Assembly (NCBI GenBank): GCA_013213785.1
Contig: JABSPZ010000009.1
Location: 186,001-250,000 of the forward strand
Direction of reading: 5' to 3'
From: Henriciella sp.
Lineage (GTDB): Bacteria > Pseudomonadota > Alphaproteobacteria > Caulobacterales > Hyphomonadaceae
DNA: 64,000 nt
Shown here one piece after another: positions 1-8,845 of the stretch (the first letter of the stretch is position 1; each line of letters opens with the position of its first letter). The position numbers and the translations under genes were made by a program. The notes beneath the pieces were generated by a model. That model ran no database searches. It had not been told where the DNA came from and saw nothing but the letters and a program-made list of their open reading frames with translations.

Positions 1-1169
1 AATGTTGAATCGTCCAGGAGAACAGCGGCGAGCGTTGCTTGTAAGTCGCCGCGTTGGCCGTTTCCAAACGTGCGTCCCCCCGCCGCGGTATAGCGGCCTG
101 TTTCAAAGGCATTTGAGACCCGTCCGACATAAGCCGGAGATGGATCTGATTGCGTAAACCGTTGGATCAGCTGACGCGACACGAATGGTGCAACATTTGG
201 ATGTTCGAAGATCGTATCAAGCGCGCGATCAATACTTTCCGTGCCCGACGTGCCCTCCGGAATCGTCGTCCCAAGGAATGATTTTGCGAGCTCGGAATGA
301 TGCTCGGGATACATTTCCATCGGATTGATGGGGCCGTCTTGTGGGTCATCCCAAAAATCACCGCCTGCGAAAGACAGACCTGTAAACACGCGGGCAAGAC
401 CCTCAATGTCGTCATTGGTATAGGTCTCGACTTGCTGCCCTTGAGCGTCGAGCTTGGGAGTCCCGTCCATGTTGAGCTCGATCAAGCCAATCGAGAACAG
501 CTGCAGGATTTCGCGCGCATAATTTTCGTCAGGCATACGCCCCGCGCCTGGATCGCCTTTGCGGTTTCTGAGATAAGTCAGCCACTGTCCCATAGCAGGC
601 GAATAGGTGACCTCTTCTAGCAGGTCGCGATAGTTCCCGAACGCGTTGCGGATCATGATGTCCTGATAGTAAGCGCGCGTTGGTTGGTCGTCGTCCGCAA
701 CGTCTGAGTAAACTAAGATTTGCGAGAGCGCGAAGGCCATACGCTGGCGCAATTGGTCATTCGCCGTCACGATGTGATCCCAATAGAGTTCGTCGATCCG
801 AAAGTAATCTAGTCGACCATCAGGGTTACGTGGCTGCGCCAATAGCTCTGGCATTGTGAGGGTTGTGCTCTTTGAGAATTCTGAAGCCAGCCAGTCCGCT
901 GCATCACCGCCATTCAGCGACGCAATCTCGCTTTTCGACCCGCCAAACGTGGCTCGAGCGAGGAAACGCGAGGCTTCCACTTCACTATCTATCTTAGAAG
1001 ACGGTTCGGCTGGCGGTGCACTGCCGCCTCCGCCGCTTCCACCACCACCCCCTGAAACAGGCGGGGTAGGGGGTACAGACGACCCACCGCCACCGCCACC
1101 GCCACACGCGGCAGCGAACAAACTTGCAGCAACAATTACGGATGCTTTTGGAAAGCGTAACGCACTCAT
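1..1169 (-). CDS. DUF1800 family lipoprotein, 3' end outside window
   Basis: The minus-strand frame is open from the window edge to an ATG at 1169, giving 389 codons before the cut. The N-terminus is a lipoprotein signal with lipobox LFAAC, followed by Gly-, Pro- and Ser-rich low-complexity linkers (about residues 23-55). The body shows DUF1800 signatures: the region after AFALSQILV, the segment PDENYAREILQLFSIGL, and DDIEGLARVFTGLSF. The start at 1169 has GAGGGA seven bases upstream; an in-frame ATG at 1184 lacks this. DUF1800 genes are commonly followed by a DUF1501 gene, which would lie outside the window. Function is not established for the family; the signal predicts a membrane-anchored envelope protein. 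Confidence 0.88.
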   Translation of the reverse strand, partial: MSALRFPKASVIVAASLFAAACGGGGGGGSSVPPTPPVSGGGGGSGGGGSAPPAEPSSKIDSEVEASRFLARATFGGSKSEIASLNGGDAADWLASEFSKSTTLTMPELLAQPRNPDGRLDYFRIDELYWDHIVTANDQLRQRMAFALSQILVYSDVADDDQPTRAYYQDIMIRNAFGNYRDLLEEVTYSPAMGQWLTYLRNRKGDPGAGRMPDENYAREILQLFSIGLIELNMDGTPKLDAQGQQVETYTNDDIEGLARVFTGLSFAGGDFWDDPQDGPINPMEMYPEHHSELAKSFLGTTIPEGTSGTESIDRALDTIFEHPNVAPFVSRQLIQRFTQSDPSPAYVGRVSNAFETGRYTAAGGRTFGNGQRGDLQATLAAVLLDDST

Positions 1170-1377
1170 AAAACCGTCCCTCATACTCACTTAATCGTTC
1201 GTACTACGGGTTTTAGTCGGCGTAAAAAGCTAAGTCTTTGTAACGCGGAGTAGTTGATTTCGATACGTGCCTCAAAGCCTTGTTAACCATAGAATTTTTC
1301 AGGTTTCTTTGAAACTTTTTTAATCTCCGAGACGACGGAAATGATTGGTAATCCTTGATTTAGAGCGACCGATTCCA

Positions 1378-2355
1378 TCAGGGCGTGATGATCAACTTGC
1401 CGACGACCTTACGGTTTTGTAGCTCTCGAAAGCCGTCCAGCGTCTGTTCTAAAGGCAGACTCGCATGGACATAAGGCCGAGTTTTTCCTTCGCGCGCCCA
1501 GTCCCAAATCTGTTTCACATTCTCTCGTCCGCGCTCTGGAAATTGGCGGCCATATTCACCCGCGCGAACCCCAACAACAGAGAAGCCTTTGATCAGAGGC
1601 ATATTCGTCGCGACATTCGCGATGCGCCCGGAGGTGAAGCCGATGACCAGTAAGCGACCATCAAAGGCGATGCATCGCACGCTCTCATCGAATATATCTC
1701 CGCCGACCGGATCATAAATCACATCTGCGCCGCGACCATCGGTCAGGTCTTTGACTTTAGTTCGGAACCCATCCGCTGTGTTAATGACATGATCGGCGCC
1801 ATAGGCTTTCACTTTTGTCAGTTTTTCATCGCTGCCGCCGGTTGCGATCACGGTTGCGCCCAGCAGTTTTCCCACATCGACAGCCGCCATGCCGACGCCG
1901 CCGCTTGCGCCATGCACGAGCAGCGTCTCGCCAGCTTGCAATCGGCCGCGCCGCACCAGAGACACATACGCGGTGAGGTAGGCAGCCGAATAAGAGGCCG
2001 CTTGCTCAAAGCTCATAGAGTCTGGCTTTTGTTGAAGTCCTTCGGCATTGACGATTGCATAGTCTGCGAAGCCGCCAAATCTGGCGCCACCGCAAACCTC
2101 ATCGCCTAGGCTGAATTGGTCGACCCCATCGCCGAGCGCATCAATTATGCCCGCAATGTCCATGCCTGGCGTAAACGGAGGCTCCAACTTCAGCTGATAC
2201 TTGCCTTGGCAGAGCAAAAGATCGGGAAAATTGATGCTCGTTGCACGCACCTTTATCCGGACTTGACCTGGGCCAGGTTCTGGAACGGCAACCTCTCGAA
2301 CTTCGACGCCTGAAAAGTCGTCAGATAGGGTGTGGCAAACGAGTGCGCGCATCAT
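1378..2355 (-). CDS. NADPH:quinone oxidoreductase-type MDR (zinc-free)
   Basis: A 325-residue medium-chain dehydrogenase/reductase of the quinone oxidoreductase branch. The GroES-like N-terminal domain (about 1-125) includes PGMDIAGII. The Rossmann domain has the nucleotide-binding glycine motif HGASGGVG at about 148-155. The structural zinc cysteine cluster of alcohol dehydrogenases is absent, as expected for NADPH-dependent quinone or enone reductases. The start overlaps the stop of the upstream esterase gene as ATGA, so the two are translationally coupled. With the esterase and the tetR gene upstream it forms a likely TetR-controlled catabolic or detoxification operon. The substrate cannot be read from sequence. 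Confidence 0.9.
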   Translation of the reverse strand: MMRALVCHTLSDDFSGVEVREVAVPEPGPGQVRIKVRATSINFPDLLLCQGKYQLKLEPPFTPGMDIAGIIDALGDGVDQFSLGDEVCGGARFGGFADYAIVNAEGLQQKPDSMSFEQAASYSAAYLTAYVSLVRRGRLQAGETLLVHGASGGVGMAAVDVGKLLGATVIATGGSDEKLTKVKAYGADHVINTADGFRTKVKDLTDGRGADVIYDPVGGDIFDESVRCIAFDGRLLVIGFTSGRIANVATNMPLIKGFSVVGVRAGEYGRQFPERGRENVKQIWDWAREGKTRPYVHASLPLEQTLDGFRELQNRKVVGKLIITP

Positions 2356-3386
2356 AGAGCTGCGTAGGCATCGCGCACCATGCCCGCGATTTCAAGGCAT
2401 GCCTCACGCGCTGCTGGCGCGACCGCGGTGAAGGCGGTGAAGCCATGCGCCAAGCTATCATAGCATTTGAAGGTGACATCGACGCCCGCGGCCTCAAGCT
2501 TCTTGGCATAAGCGGCGCCATCATCGACCAATGGATCAAAGCCTGCCGTGGCGATCACAGCTGGAGGTAGACCGTCCAGACGCGTTTCTTGCGCTGGCGA
2601 AAGTAATACGTTTGAGCGATCGAAATCGTCCGGCAGGTATTGCTGCATGAACCACTGCATCGTGTCCGTCGAAAGCGGGTAGGTTTCGCCATAGGTCGTC
2701 GCGGATTCGAATTCAGTCACCAAGTCTGTCGCCGGATAGAGGAGGAGCTGGAGGTCCGGTTTAGGCATGCCGCGGCGGGTCGATTCTTGCGCAATGATCG
2801 CGCTGAAATTGCCGCCCATGCTGTCGCCGCCAATTGCAGCACGTCCAGCAGGCGCGCCATACTTTTCAGCGTTCTTCAGCGTCCAATCATAAGCGGCGAT
2901 ACAGTCTTCTAAGCCAGCTGGGAATTTGTGCTGCGGCGCGAGGCGATAATCCACGGAAACGACCGGGCATTGCGCGATCTTTGACACCATGGTGCAGAAG
3001 GCGTGACAGGCTTCGATGTCTAGAATCACTCCGCCGCCCATATGCCAATAGGCGAGCATTGGAGCATCTGGATTTTGCTGCGCCGGGCGATAGATCCGCA
3101 CAGGGATTTGGTGGGTGCCCTGGCCAGGAATGGTGGTGTCTTCCCATGACACGCCCGGCTCAGGCTTCGCTGCAAACATGGCCAGGCCCTCGATCGCAGC
3201 GGCTTGAGCAACTTCTGGCTCGAGCGATGACATTGGCGGCTGGCTTGCCGCGCCATGGGCCAAGAATTGAAAGTTCGGATCGAGGGTTCGGCCACCAAGA
3301 ACGACCGGTTCACCGCCCGCCATTTTGACTTTCCATCTGGCTGGAAGCTTTAAGAGAAGTTTCGCAATTGTTGCCTGCAAGCTCAT
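2352..3386 (-). CDS. alpha/beta hydrolase, hormone-sensitive-lipase-type esterase
   Basis: A 344-residue esterase with the HSL-family layout. An oxyanion motif HMGGG sits at 115-119 (family form HGGG), the nucleophile elbow GDSMGG places Ser189, and Asp284 in GFDPLVDD and His314 in SLAHGF complete the triad. No signal peptide is seen, so it is probably cytoplasmic. It hydrolyses carboxylic esters; together with the nearby flavin monooxygenase it could cleave esters made by Baeyer-Villiger oxidation of ketones, but that is inference. It lies 47 bp downstream of the tetR gene on the same strand and overlaps the MDR gene by four bases. Confidence 0.92.
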   Translation of the reverse strand: MSLQATIAKLLLKLPARWKVKMAGGEPVVLGGRTLDPNFQFLAHGAASQPPMSSLEPEVAQAAAIEGLAMFAAKPEPGVSWEDTTIPGQGTHQIPVRIYRPAQQNPDAPMLAYWHMGGGVILDIEACHAFCTMVSKIAQCPVVSVDYRLAPQHKFPAGLEDCIAAYDWTLKNAEKYGAPAGRAAIGGDSMGGNFSAIIAQESTRRGMPKPDLQLLLYPATDLVTEFESATTYGETYPLSTDTMQWFMQQYLPDDFDRSNVLLSPAQETRLDGLPPAVIATAGFDPLVDDGAAYAKKLEAAGVDVTFKCYDSLAHGFTAFTAVAPAAREACLEIAGMVRDAYAAL

Positions 3387-3433
3387 GGCTGCGGCCCTCC
3401 CAAACTCATTTATTGTCTGGGGACTAATCTGAC

Positions 3434-4063
3434 CTAGTGGCTAGATTTGGCAAGCTCTTCGATCCCGGCGAGCGTGAATTTAGCGGCGAATTCAGTAGCT
3501 CCCTTCGGGTCAACTGGGCGGCGCTGAAGCATGTGGTCACCCATCTCGCGTGCCATGCCGATGGCAGCGGCCGTTATATAGTCGATGTCGAGCTTGCCGA
3601 GGCCGACCTTGTCCATGACGATTTCGAGGTCTGCAGCAATCTCTTCCGACACAGTTTGCATCTCTGGCGTGTCGACGCGCACGCCAATCAAACTCATATG
3701 CGGCGCCCCGCCTTGGATGGCATCGTCATTCTCTTCCGCCAGGAAGGTGAAGTAAGCGCTGAACGCGGCATAGAGATAGGATTCCAGGTCTTTTGCTTCT
3801 TCGCGCACCTTTTGGAGCAGCGGGCGGAAGCGGGCGACACTATCATTGGCCAGCGCTTCAAACACTTCCTCTTTTGATTTGAAGTAATTGTAGAACGTCC
3901 CGCTGGCGAGATCGGTTTCGCGAATGATGTCGCGAATATTGGTCGCTTCGTAGCCAATCCGAGCAAACACAACACGGGCCGCCTCTAGAATCGCTTTGCG
4001 ATTTGCTTCCTTCGCACGCGCGCGTTTGCCCATACGGACTTCGGGTTCGATCGTCGCCGTCAT
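3434..4063 (-). CDS. TetR/AcrR family transcriptional regulator
   Basis: A 209-residue protein with an N-terminal TetR helix-turn-helix (about 18-65): the segments ILEAARVVFARIGYEAT, NIRDI and GTFYNYFKSKEEVF are typical. The C-terminal helical ligand-binding domain is divergent, so the inducer is unknown. It heads an apparent operon with the esterase and MDR genes. A partly palindromic site, TTGACG-TTC-CGTCAC on this strand, lies about 45-58 bases upstream of the start, and related sites lie between the flavin monooxygenase and thioesterase genes. The likely role is autoregulation plus control of that cluster (inference from shared sites). Confidence 0.93.
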   Translation of the reverse strand: MTATIEPEVRMGKRARAKEANRKAILEAARVVFARIGYEATNIRDIIRETDLASGTFYNYFKSKEEVFEALANDSVARFRPLLQKVREEAKDLESYLYAAFSAYFTFLAEENDDAIQGGAPHMSLIGVRVDTPEMQTVSEEIAADLEIVMDKVGLGKLDIDYITAAAIGMAREMGDHMLQRRPVDPKGATEFAAKFTLAGIEELAKSSH

Positions 4064-4106
4064 AGATTCTCTTGTTCCCTCAACGCCCTACAGTCTGCTC
4101 AGATTG

Positions 4107-4121
4107 GTGACGGAACGTCAA
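4107..4121 (-). promoter_or_regulatory. putative TetR operator upstream of the tetR gene
   Basis: On the minus strand the bases read TTGACG-TTC-CGTCAC, an imperfect inverted repeat with six-base arms and a three-base spacer. It overlaps the stop codon of the DUF6498 gene and lies 44 bases upstream of the tetR start, a usual autoregulatory position. Two sites of the same design occur at 6922-6955. Confidence 0.55.
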
Positions 4122-4795
4122 CTTTTTGTTTGCAGTGCATCGTCGAGGCGCATCCGTCGCCGAACTGTAAGGAAAACGCCCCAAAGCGCGCGCAGCAGAA
4201 TGAGCGCGAGAATACCAAGCATCGGCTCGCCGAGCACTGCCATGGCGAAGGCTCCGGCAAATATTCCGAAATGCAGCACGATAATCCGTCCATACGGCGC
4301 CATCATTTCTTTATCTATGGAGCTCTCACGATACTCGCCGCGCGAGATATAGTCTTGAACGAATAGAATGATCTGCACGCCTATGATTGCCAGGATGAAG
4401 GTCTGCATGTTCGGGCCGGAGGTGAGCGCTTGATCTATCAGTCCGAACGGGGTCGGGAAGCCTGGCTCTCCGCCGCTCGATAGGTTTGCAAACAAGCTCA
4501 CGAAGACGCCATGAACGAAACAGAACATGCCATAATGGATGAAGAAGAAGGGGCCAAGGAAGGCCATGGCGGGCAATCCGCTTGGTCCGTTTTTCAGGCT
4601 TGTCGCTGTCATTTTCGCAAGCGTAGCAGCCCCGATAATCAGGTTCTCCAGCCAGTATAGAAAGACCAATGCCGCAGCGCCCCAACCCATGGTCAGCACG
4701 GCGATAATTGGGAATAGATCCACCGCCAGGATGAGCCAGGCAATTGGATCGCGATAGGTGCGCGCCAGTGTATTCAGATCTAAGAAAGCAAGCAC
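4118..4795 (-). CDS. DUF6498-type integral membrane protein
   Basis: A 225-residue, highly hydrophobic protein with about six predicted transmembrane segments. The N-terminal region containing WGAAALVFLYWLENLIIGA matches the DUF6498 family pattern. Function is unknown. It lies between the M23 lipoprotein gene (19 bp upstream) and the tetR gene on the same strand; the close spacing suggests co-transcription with the lipoprotein gene. Its 3' end holds the putative TetR operator. Confidence 0.75.
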   Translation of the reverse strand: MLAFLDLNTLARTYRDPIAWLILAVDLFPIIAVLTMGWGAAALVFLYWLENLIIGAATLAKMTATSLKNGPSGLPAMAFLGPFFFIHYGMFCFVHGVFVSLFANLSSGGEPGFPTPFGLIDQALTSGPNMQTFILAIIGVQIILFVQDYISRGEYRESSIDKEMMAPYGRIIVLHFGIFAGAFAMAVLGEPMLGILALILLRALWGVFLTVRRRMRLDDALQTKS

Positions 4796-4814
4796 GCGAC
4801 CGTCCCCTTGATGA

Positions 4815-5507
4815 TCAGCTTAGCCCATCCAATCCGCTCCAGCGCGGAAAGTCTAGCGGGTCATGTGCTTTCAAACCCCAAGACTTTTTGGGCGTGTTGT
4901 AATTGCCCGTAAGGATCTCGTAGTGGACATGCAGCCCCGTCGCGTTTCCTGTTTCGCCCATTAGGCCAAGCGGCTGCCCAAACCCGATTTGTTGTCCGGC
5001 TTTTAGCCCCTCGGTAAAATAAGCAAAGTGTGCGTAACGGGTGAAGACGCCATTGCCATGATCTATGAGCACCTGGAGTCCATAATCCCGATGCGTGCCA
5101 ACTTCGAGAATTCGGCCGGGCGCAGATGAGTAAATCGGCACCGCGGGACGTGCGTGCAGGTCGATCCCATTATGCATACGTCCAAACCGCGGACCAAAGC
5201 CAGACGTCATGCACGTGCCGTTTGTGGGCGCTGTTGCCAAGACAACATTGTTGACGACGATGAGTGCATCGTAGCTGAGTATCCGCCCAGACCGATCCGT
5301 CTCTGGTCGGTTTGAGAAGGACTCGGTGCAGGCATAAAGGTAGAAATCAGGTTGGAACGGCCCCTGCGCGGCGCGTGGTCCAGCCGGCGCGGGGCTTGGC
5401 GTAGAGACGACCGGTGCGGGTGGGGATTGTGGATAGTATACGACCGGAGGCGGCGAAGCACATGCGACCGCACCCGCAAAGGCCAGCCCCACAAATAGTC
5501 TCCGCAT
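4815..5507 (-). CDS. M23-family peptidase lipoprotein
   Basis: A 230-residue predicted lipoprotein: signal sequence with lipobox ending at Cys16 (AGAVAC), a Pro-rich linker (17-55), then an M23 (LytM/Gly-Gly endopeptidase) domain. The zinc ligand set is complete: H112-x3-D116 in RMHNGIDLH, His160 in YAHF and the HxH pair His193/His195 in GLHVHYE. An active peptidoglycan DD- or Gly-specific endopeptidase facing the periplasm is expected. It lies just downstream of the monooxygenase gene (17 bp) and upstream of the DUF6498 gene. Confidence 0.92.
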   Translation of the reverse strand: MRRLFVGLAFAGAVACASPPPVVYYPQSPPAPVVSTPSPAPAGPRAAQGPFQPDFYLYACTESFSNRPETDRSGRILSYDALIVVNNVVLATAPTNGTCMTSGFGPRFGRMHNGIDLHARPAVPIYSSAPGRILEVGTHRDYGLQVLIDHGNGVFTRYAHFAYFTEGLKAGQQIGFGQPLGLMGETGNATGLHVHYEILTGNYNTPKKSWGLKAHDPLDFPRWSGLDGLS

Positions 5508-5524
5508 GATCCGCTCCCGATAGG

Positions 5525-6865
5525 TTAGGCTGTCACCCGGGCCCGCTTTCGACCCTTTTCTATCTCTTGATGCAGGTCTCTTACATAAGTGTTGAAATCC
5601 ACCTGCATGGTGTGTCGCGCGGCTTGGTAGAAATGCCCGGTATGGGTTTTCTCATCCGCCGCTGTGACTCGGTCCATCTCAGCGTGATCAGGGAAGGCAT
5701 ATTCGCCTATGACCGCTGCGACAGCGAGTTTTGATTGCTGTTCCGCAAAGTTCACGAGCGTTGGCAGAGGCTGCGCCAAGGCGAGGAAGAACAGGTTTTC
5801 GTACCCTGGTTTCACCATACGCTTAAACAGCGGCAAGCTGTTTTCTTCTGGTGTCAGTTCCGGGGCGTCGAAAAACGGAAACGAGACATTGTATCCTGTG
5901 GCCCAAACGATCGCGTCAATTTCTTCGCGGCTGCCATCTTTAAAGACGACGGCACTCGGTTCGAATCGGTCAATGGCGCCCTTTGCGTTTATATCGCCGC
6001 AGCCGACACGGGTCAGGAATTCACCTGAAACGGAGGGGTGTGCGTCCAGAGGCTCGTGATCAGGCTTGGGCAGACCATAGTCCTCGGGATTACCGATTTC
6101 TTTTTTGATCTTTGATCGTGCCAGGGCTCGGCCGACGCTCATTGGCATCCAGCTCGGCAGCACGGCTTTGTCAGCAGGTTGTCCGCCGAGATACTTTGGC
6201 AAGACCCAAACCCCGCGGCGCATCGAGATGATTAGCTTCTCGGCGATCGGGCGCTGCGAAAGCTCCGAAGAAATATCCATTGCCGAATTGCCCGCGCCAA
6301 CGACCAAAACGCGTTTGCCGCGGAAGTCATACGGATCGAACGGATCTTCGTAATGGTGACTATGGATTTGGTAGCCTTCGAACGTCTCCTGACCTGGATA
6401 GTCATCTGGCGTACGCGGGTCCCAGTGGTGGCCATTTCCGACAAACAGCCATTGATAGGTTCGGGTCTCCCCGGTCGAGAGTGTGACATCCCAGTCGCCA
6501 TCTTCGCGGCGAACGGCCTTGTCGACAGACGTATTGAACGTGATCGTCTCGCGCAGGCCAAAATGATCCACATAGTCATGGAAGTATTGCAGCAACTGAC
6601 TGTGATGCGGGAAGTCTGGCCAGTCTTCAGGAACCGGGTAATCCTCGAACGCTAAGCGCCATTTCGATGTATCGATATGGAGGCTTTGATAGCAGGACGA
6701 CAGGCCATTTGGGTTTTTATAATACCAATTGCCACCGATATTGTCGGACTTTTCGAAACAGTCATACTCGACGCCGTAATCCTTGAGGCGTTTGGCCATT
6801 GTGAAACCACTGCAGCCCGCGCCAATAATACAGGCTTTTCCTGCTGTCGCTGCGTCGAATGCCAT
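5525..6865 (-). CDS. flavin-containing monooxygenase (FMO/BVMO family)
   Basis: 446 residues from the ATG at 6865, which has GGAGGA seven bases upstream; a longer frame start exists but lacks this site. The FAD Rossmann motif GAGCSG is at about 15-20. The family fingerprint FVGNGHHWDP matches FxGxxxHxxx, and the NADPH-binding motif is VVGAGNSAMD. It is likely to oxygenate soft nucleophiles or carry out Baeyer-Villiger oxidation of ketones using NADPH and O2. The gene is divergent from two thioesterases, with TetR-type operator repeats between them. Confidence 0.93.
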   Translation of the reverse strand: MAFDAATAGKACIIGAGCSGFTMAKRLKDYGVEYDCFEKSDNIGGNWYYKNPNGLSSCYQSLHIDTSKWRLAFEDYPVPEDWPDFPHHSQLLQYFHDYVDHFGLRETITFNTSVDKAVRREDGDWDVTLSTGETRTYQWLFVGNGHHWDPRTPDDYPGQETFEGYQIHSHHYEDPFDPYDFRGKRVLVVGAGNSAMDISSELSQRPIAEKLIISMRRGVWVLPKYLGGQPADKAVLPSWMPMSVGRALARSKIKKEIGNPEDYGLPKPDHEPLDAHPSVSGEFLTRVGCGDINAKGAIDRFEPSAVVFKDGSREEIDAIVWATGYNVSFPFFDAPELTPEENSLPLFKRMVKPGYENLFFLALAQPLPTLVNFAEQQSKLAVAAVIGEYAFPDHAEMDRVTAADEKTHTGHFYQAARHTMQVDFNTYVRDLHQEIEKGRKRARVTA

Positions 6866-6921
6866 GTCTGTTCCTCCCGTGAGGTTACCGGTTTTCTCAG
6901 GTGCAAAGGATGGTATAGCCG

Positions 6922-6955
6922 TTGACGTGGACGTCAATTTAGGACGGCGCGTCAA
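6922..6955. promoter_or_regulatory. tandem TetR-type operators in divergent promoter
   Basis: Bases 6922-6937 form a perfect inverted repeat, TTGACGT-GG-ACGTCAA. Bases 6941-6955, read on the minus strand, are TTGACG-CGC-CGTCCT, an imperfect copy with the arm spacing of the site near tetR. The centres are about 18-19 bp apart. The pair sits in the 104-bp gap between the monooxygenase and the first thioesterase, where a bound TetR dimer pair could repress both directions. Confidence 0.6.
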
Positions 6956-6969
6956 CTTAAGAGGACGTC

Positions 6970-7452
6970 ATGGACGAGAGCATTTCCAGTCTGGACAAAC
7001 GCATTGATCTGATGCGCCAGCACATGGATGGAATGACCCAGGTCGTTCCTTGGGCGCGAGAAACCGGATTTAAAGTCACACGCGTAGAGCGCGGCCAAGT
7101 CTGGGGCGTGCAGCCCTTCGCCGAACACTTGGTCGGCGATGTTGAAGCGCAAGTGATCCATGGCGGCGCAATCACAACCCTGCTGGACAATCTCAGCGGT
7201 ATGGCCTGCGCCGCATCGCTGGAAGAGTTTCGCTTTGTAGCGACTTTGGATCTGCGCATTGATTACATGCGCCCGGCTGACAGCGGCCGCGATATTATTG
7301 GTGAGGCGGAATGCTACCATGTCACCAAATCCGTCGCGTTTACACGCGCCTGGGCCTATCATGAGAGCCGAGACAAAGTGATCGCCACGGCGCAGGGCGC
7401 GTTCGCGATCAATAAGCCGCGTCCGAAAGCCAGCTTGGGAGTTCCAGAATGA
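6970..7452 (+). CDS. PaaI-type hotdog thioesterase (first of pair)
   Basis: A 160-residue hotdog-fold protein of the PaaI/YbgC-like thioesterase group. The central-helix motif VIHGGAITTLLDNLSG with the strand segment LDLRIDYMRPA is typical of acyl-CoA thioesterases. The start has AGAGGA upstream. The stop overlaps the next thioesterase start (ATGA), so the two paralogues may form a hetero-oligomer. It lies divergent from the flavin monooxygenase under shared operator repeats and may release CoA from products of the same pathway (inference). Confidence 0.9.
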   Translation: MDESISSLDKRIDLMRQHMDGMTQVVPWARETGFKVTRVERGQVWGVQPFAEHLVGDVEAQVIHGGAITTLLDNLSGMACAASLEEFRFVATLDLRIDYMRPADSGRDIIGEAECYHVTKSVAFTRAWAYHESRDKVIATAQGAFAINKPRPKASLGVPE

Positions 7453-7886
7453 GTGAGCCCCTCAGCCGCGGCGCCCAGTTGGAGGGCTTTCTCGCCAATG
7501 TCCCGATTGTGAAAACACTCGGCATGCGCTGCGATATAAAAGGCGATGACATGACTACGGTCTTGCCGTTCCAAGACAAGTTGATCGGGAATTTCACGAT
7601 CAAAGCACTGCATGGCGGCGCAATTGGGACTTTCTTGGAAATGACGGCGATGGCGCAGCTTTTTCTGGTCTCTGATGTCGAGCGCCCTGCGCGGACCATC
7701 AACATTACGGTCGACTATTTGAGGCAGGGCAAGGCGGAAGACCTCTATGGTCGGGCGCGCGTTATCAAACTCGGGCGGCGCATGGCCTCCGTGACGGCAG
7801 AGGCTTGGCAGAGCGAGCGCGACAAGCCTGTCGCAGCCTTGCATGGTCATTTCCTGTTAAACCGCACTGGCACGCCTCAAACTTAG
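7449..7886 (+). CDS. PaaI-type hotdog thioesterase (second of pair)
   Basis: A 145-residue hotdog-fold protein related to its upstream neighbour. The motif ALHGGAIGTFLEMTA corresponds to the thioesterase active-site helix, with Glu in place of the Asp seen in the first copy, and NITVDYLRQG is the following strand. The start overlaps the upstream stop by four bases. Thioesterase activity on acyl-CoA is likely but the substrate is unknown. Confidence 0.9.
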   Translation: MSEPLSRGAQLEGFLANVPIVKTLGMRCDIKGDDMTTVLPFQDKLIGNFTIKALHGGAIGTFLEMTAMAQLFLVSDVERPARTINITVDYLRQGKAEDLYGRARVIKLGRRMASVTAEAWQSERDKPVAALHGHFLLNRTGTPQT

Positions 7887-7902
7887 CGCCATATCTCAGG
7901 GC

Positions 7903-8793
7903 GTGCTGCCGATTATCCATCACCCAGACTATGATGCCGCGACCGTTGGAGACGATCACCGTTTCCCAATGCGGAAGTATTCGCTCGTTGCCGACCTTCT
8001 CGCGGAACGTGGCTACTCTTTCGAACAACCGCGCCATGCGACCCAGACGGCATTAGAGCGCGCGCATTCTGCATCCTATGTGCGCGCCGTTTTGACCAGC
8101 GCGCTGGATTCTAAGTCAGCCCGCCGGGTTGGATTTGAGATGACACCCGCGATTGCTGCCAGAACTTGCGCCTCTGTCGGCGGAACCGAGCTGGCGGCCC
8201 GGCGTGCATTGGAGGTGGGACGAGCGGTCAATCTCGCAGGTGGCAGTCATCATGCGGATTTCGAAGGCGGCGCAGGGTTTTGTGTCTTCAACGATGTCGC
8301 TGTCGCGGCGCTCTCCCTTTTGCAAGAAGGCGCCGTGAAACGCATCGCGGTCCTGGATCTGGATGTCCATCATGGCGATGGGACGGCGCGAATTTTCGCA
8401 GATGATCCGCGCGTGTTCACGGCCAGCTTGCATTGCGAACAAAACTGGCCGCGCGAAAAGCCGCCCTCAGATCTGGATGTAGGGTTGGAAAAGGGCGCTG
8501 GGGATGAGGTGTACTTGGATGTCGCCAAGACATTCGTCGCCGAGGCGCTTGAGGCGTCGAAACCGGACTTGGTTTTCTATAATGCTGGGGTCGATCCACA
8601 CGCCGAAGATCGGTTAGGATTGCTCTCGCTTTCCGATCAAGGATTGCGGGCTCGAGACGCTTTGGTTTCGAAGTCTTGTTGTGATTTGGGAGTTCCCATC
8701 GTCGGTGTGCTCGGCGGTGGATATAGCAAGGACGCAGCCGCAGTTGCGCGTCGCCACACGTTTCTGATCGAGGCGCTCCAAAAAACTGCATAA
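7903..8793 (+). CDS. histone deacetylase family protein (class II/HdaH-type amidohydrolase)
   Basis: A 296-residue arginase/deacetylase-fold enzyme. His116-His117 in GGSHHA are the charge-relay pair, zinc ligands are Asp154 and His156 in DLDVHHGDG, and the third is the Asp of [10 protein letters not shown]. Bacterial members deacetylate acetylated polyamines, acetoin-related compounds or proteins; the substrate here is not readable. The start is a GTG 16 bp after the upstream thioesterase stop, with only a weak ribosome site, so co-transcription with the thioesterases is plausible. Confidence 0.92.
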   Translation: MLPIIHHPDYDAATVGDDHRFPMRKYSLVADLLAERGYSFEQPRHATQTALERAHSASYVRAVLTSALDSKSARRVGFEMTPAIAARTCASVGGTELAARRALEVGRAVNLAGGSHHADFEGGAGFCVFNDVAVAALSLLQEGAVKRIAVLDLDVHHGDGTARIFADDPRVFTASLHCEQNWPREKPPSDLDVGLEKGAGDEVYLDVAKTFVAEALEASKPDLVFYNAGVDPHAEDRLGLLSLSDQGLRARDALVSKSCCDLGVPIVGVLGGGYSKDAAAVARRHTFLIEALQKTA

Positions 8794-8845
8794 GACCCGT
8801 TCTGGTCGCTTGTTTTGTTGCCCGAGTCCTTTGAAGCTCTGGTGC

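Noticed and set aside
856-1194. 112-residue plus-strand ORF with a Pro-rich stretch
   Set aside because: It is the antisense of the Gly/Ser-rich linker of the DUF1800 lipoprotein.
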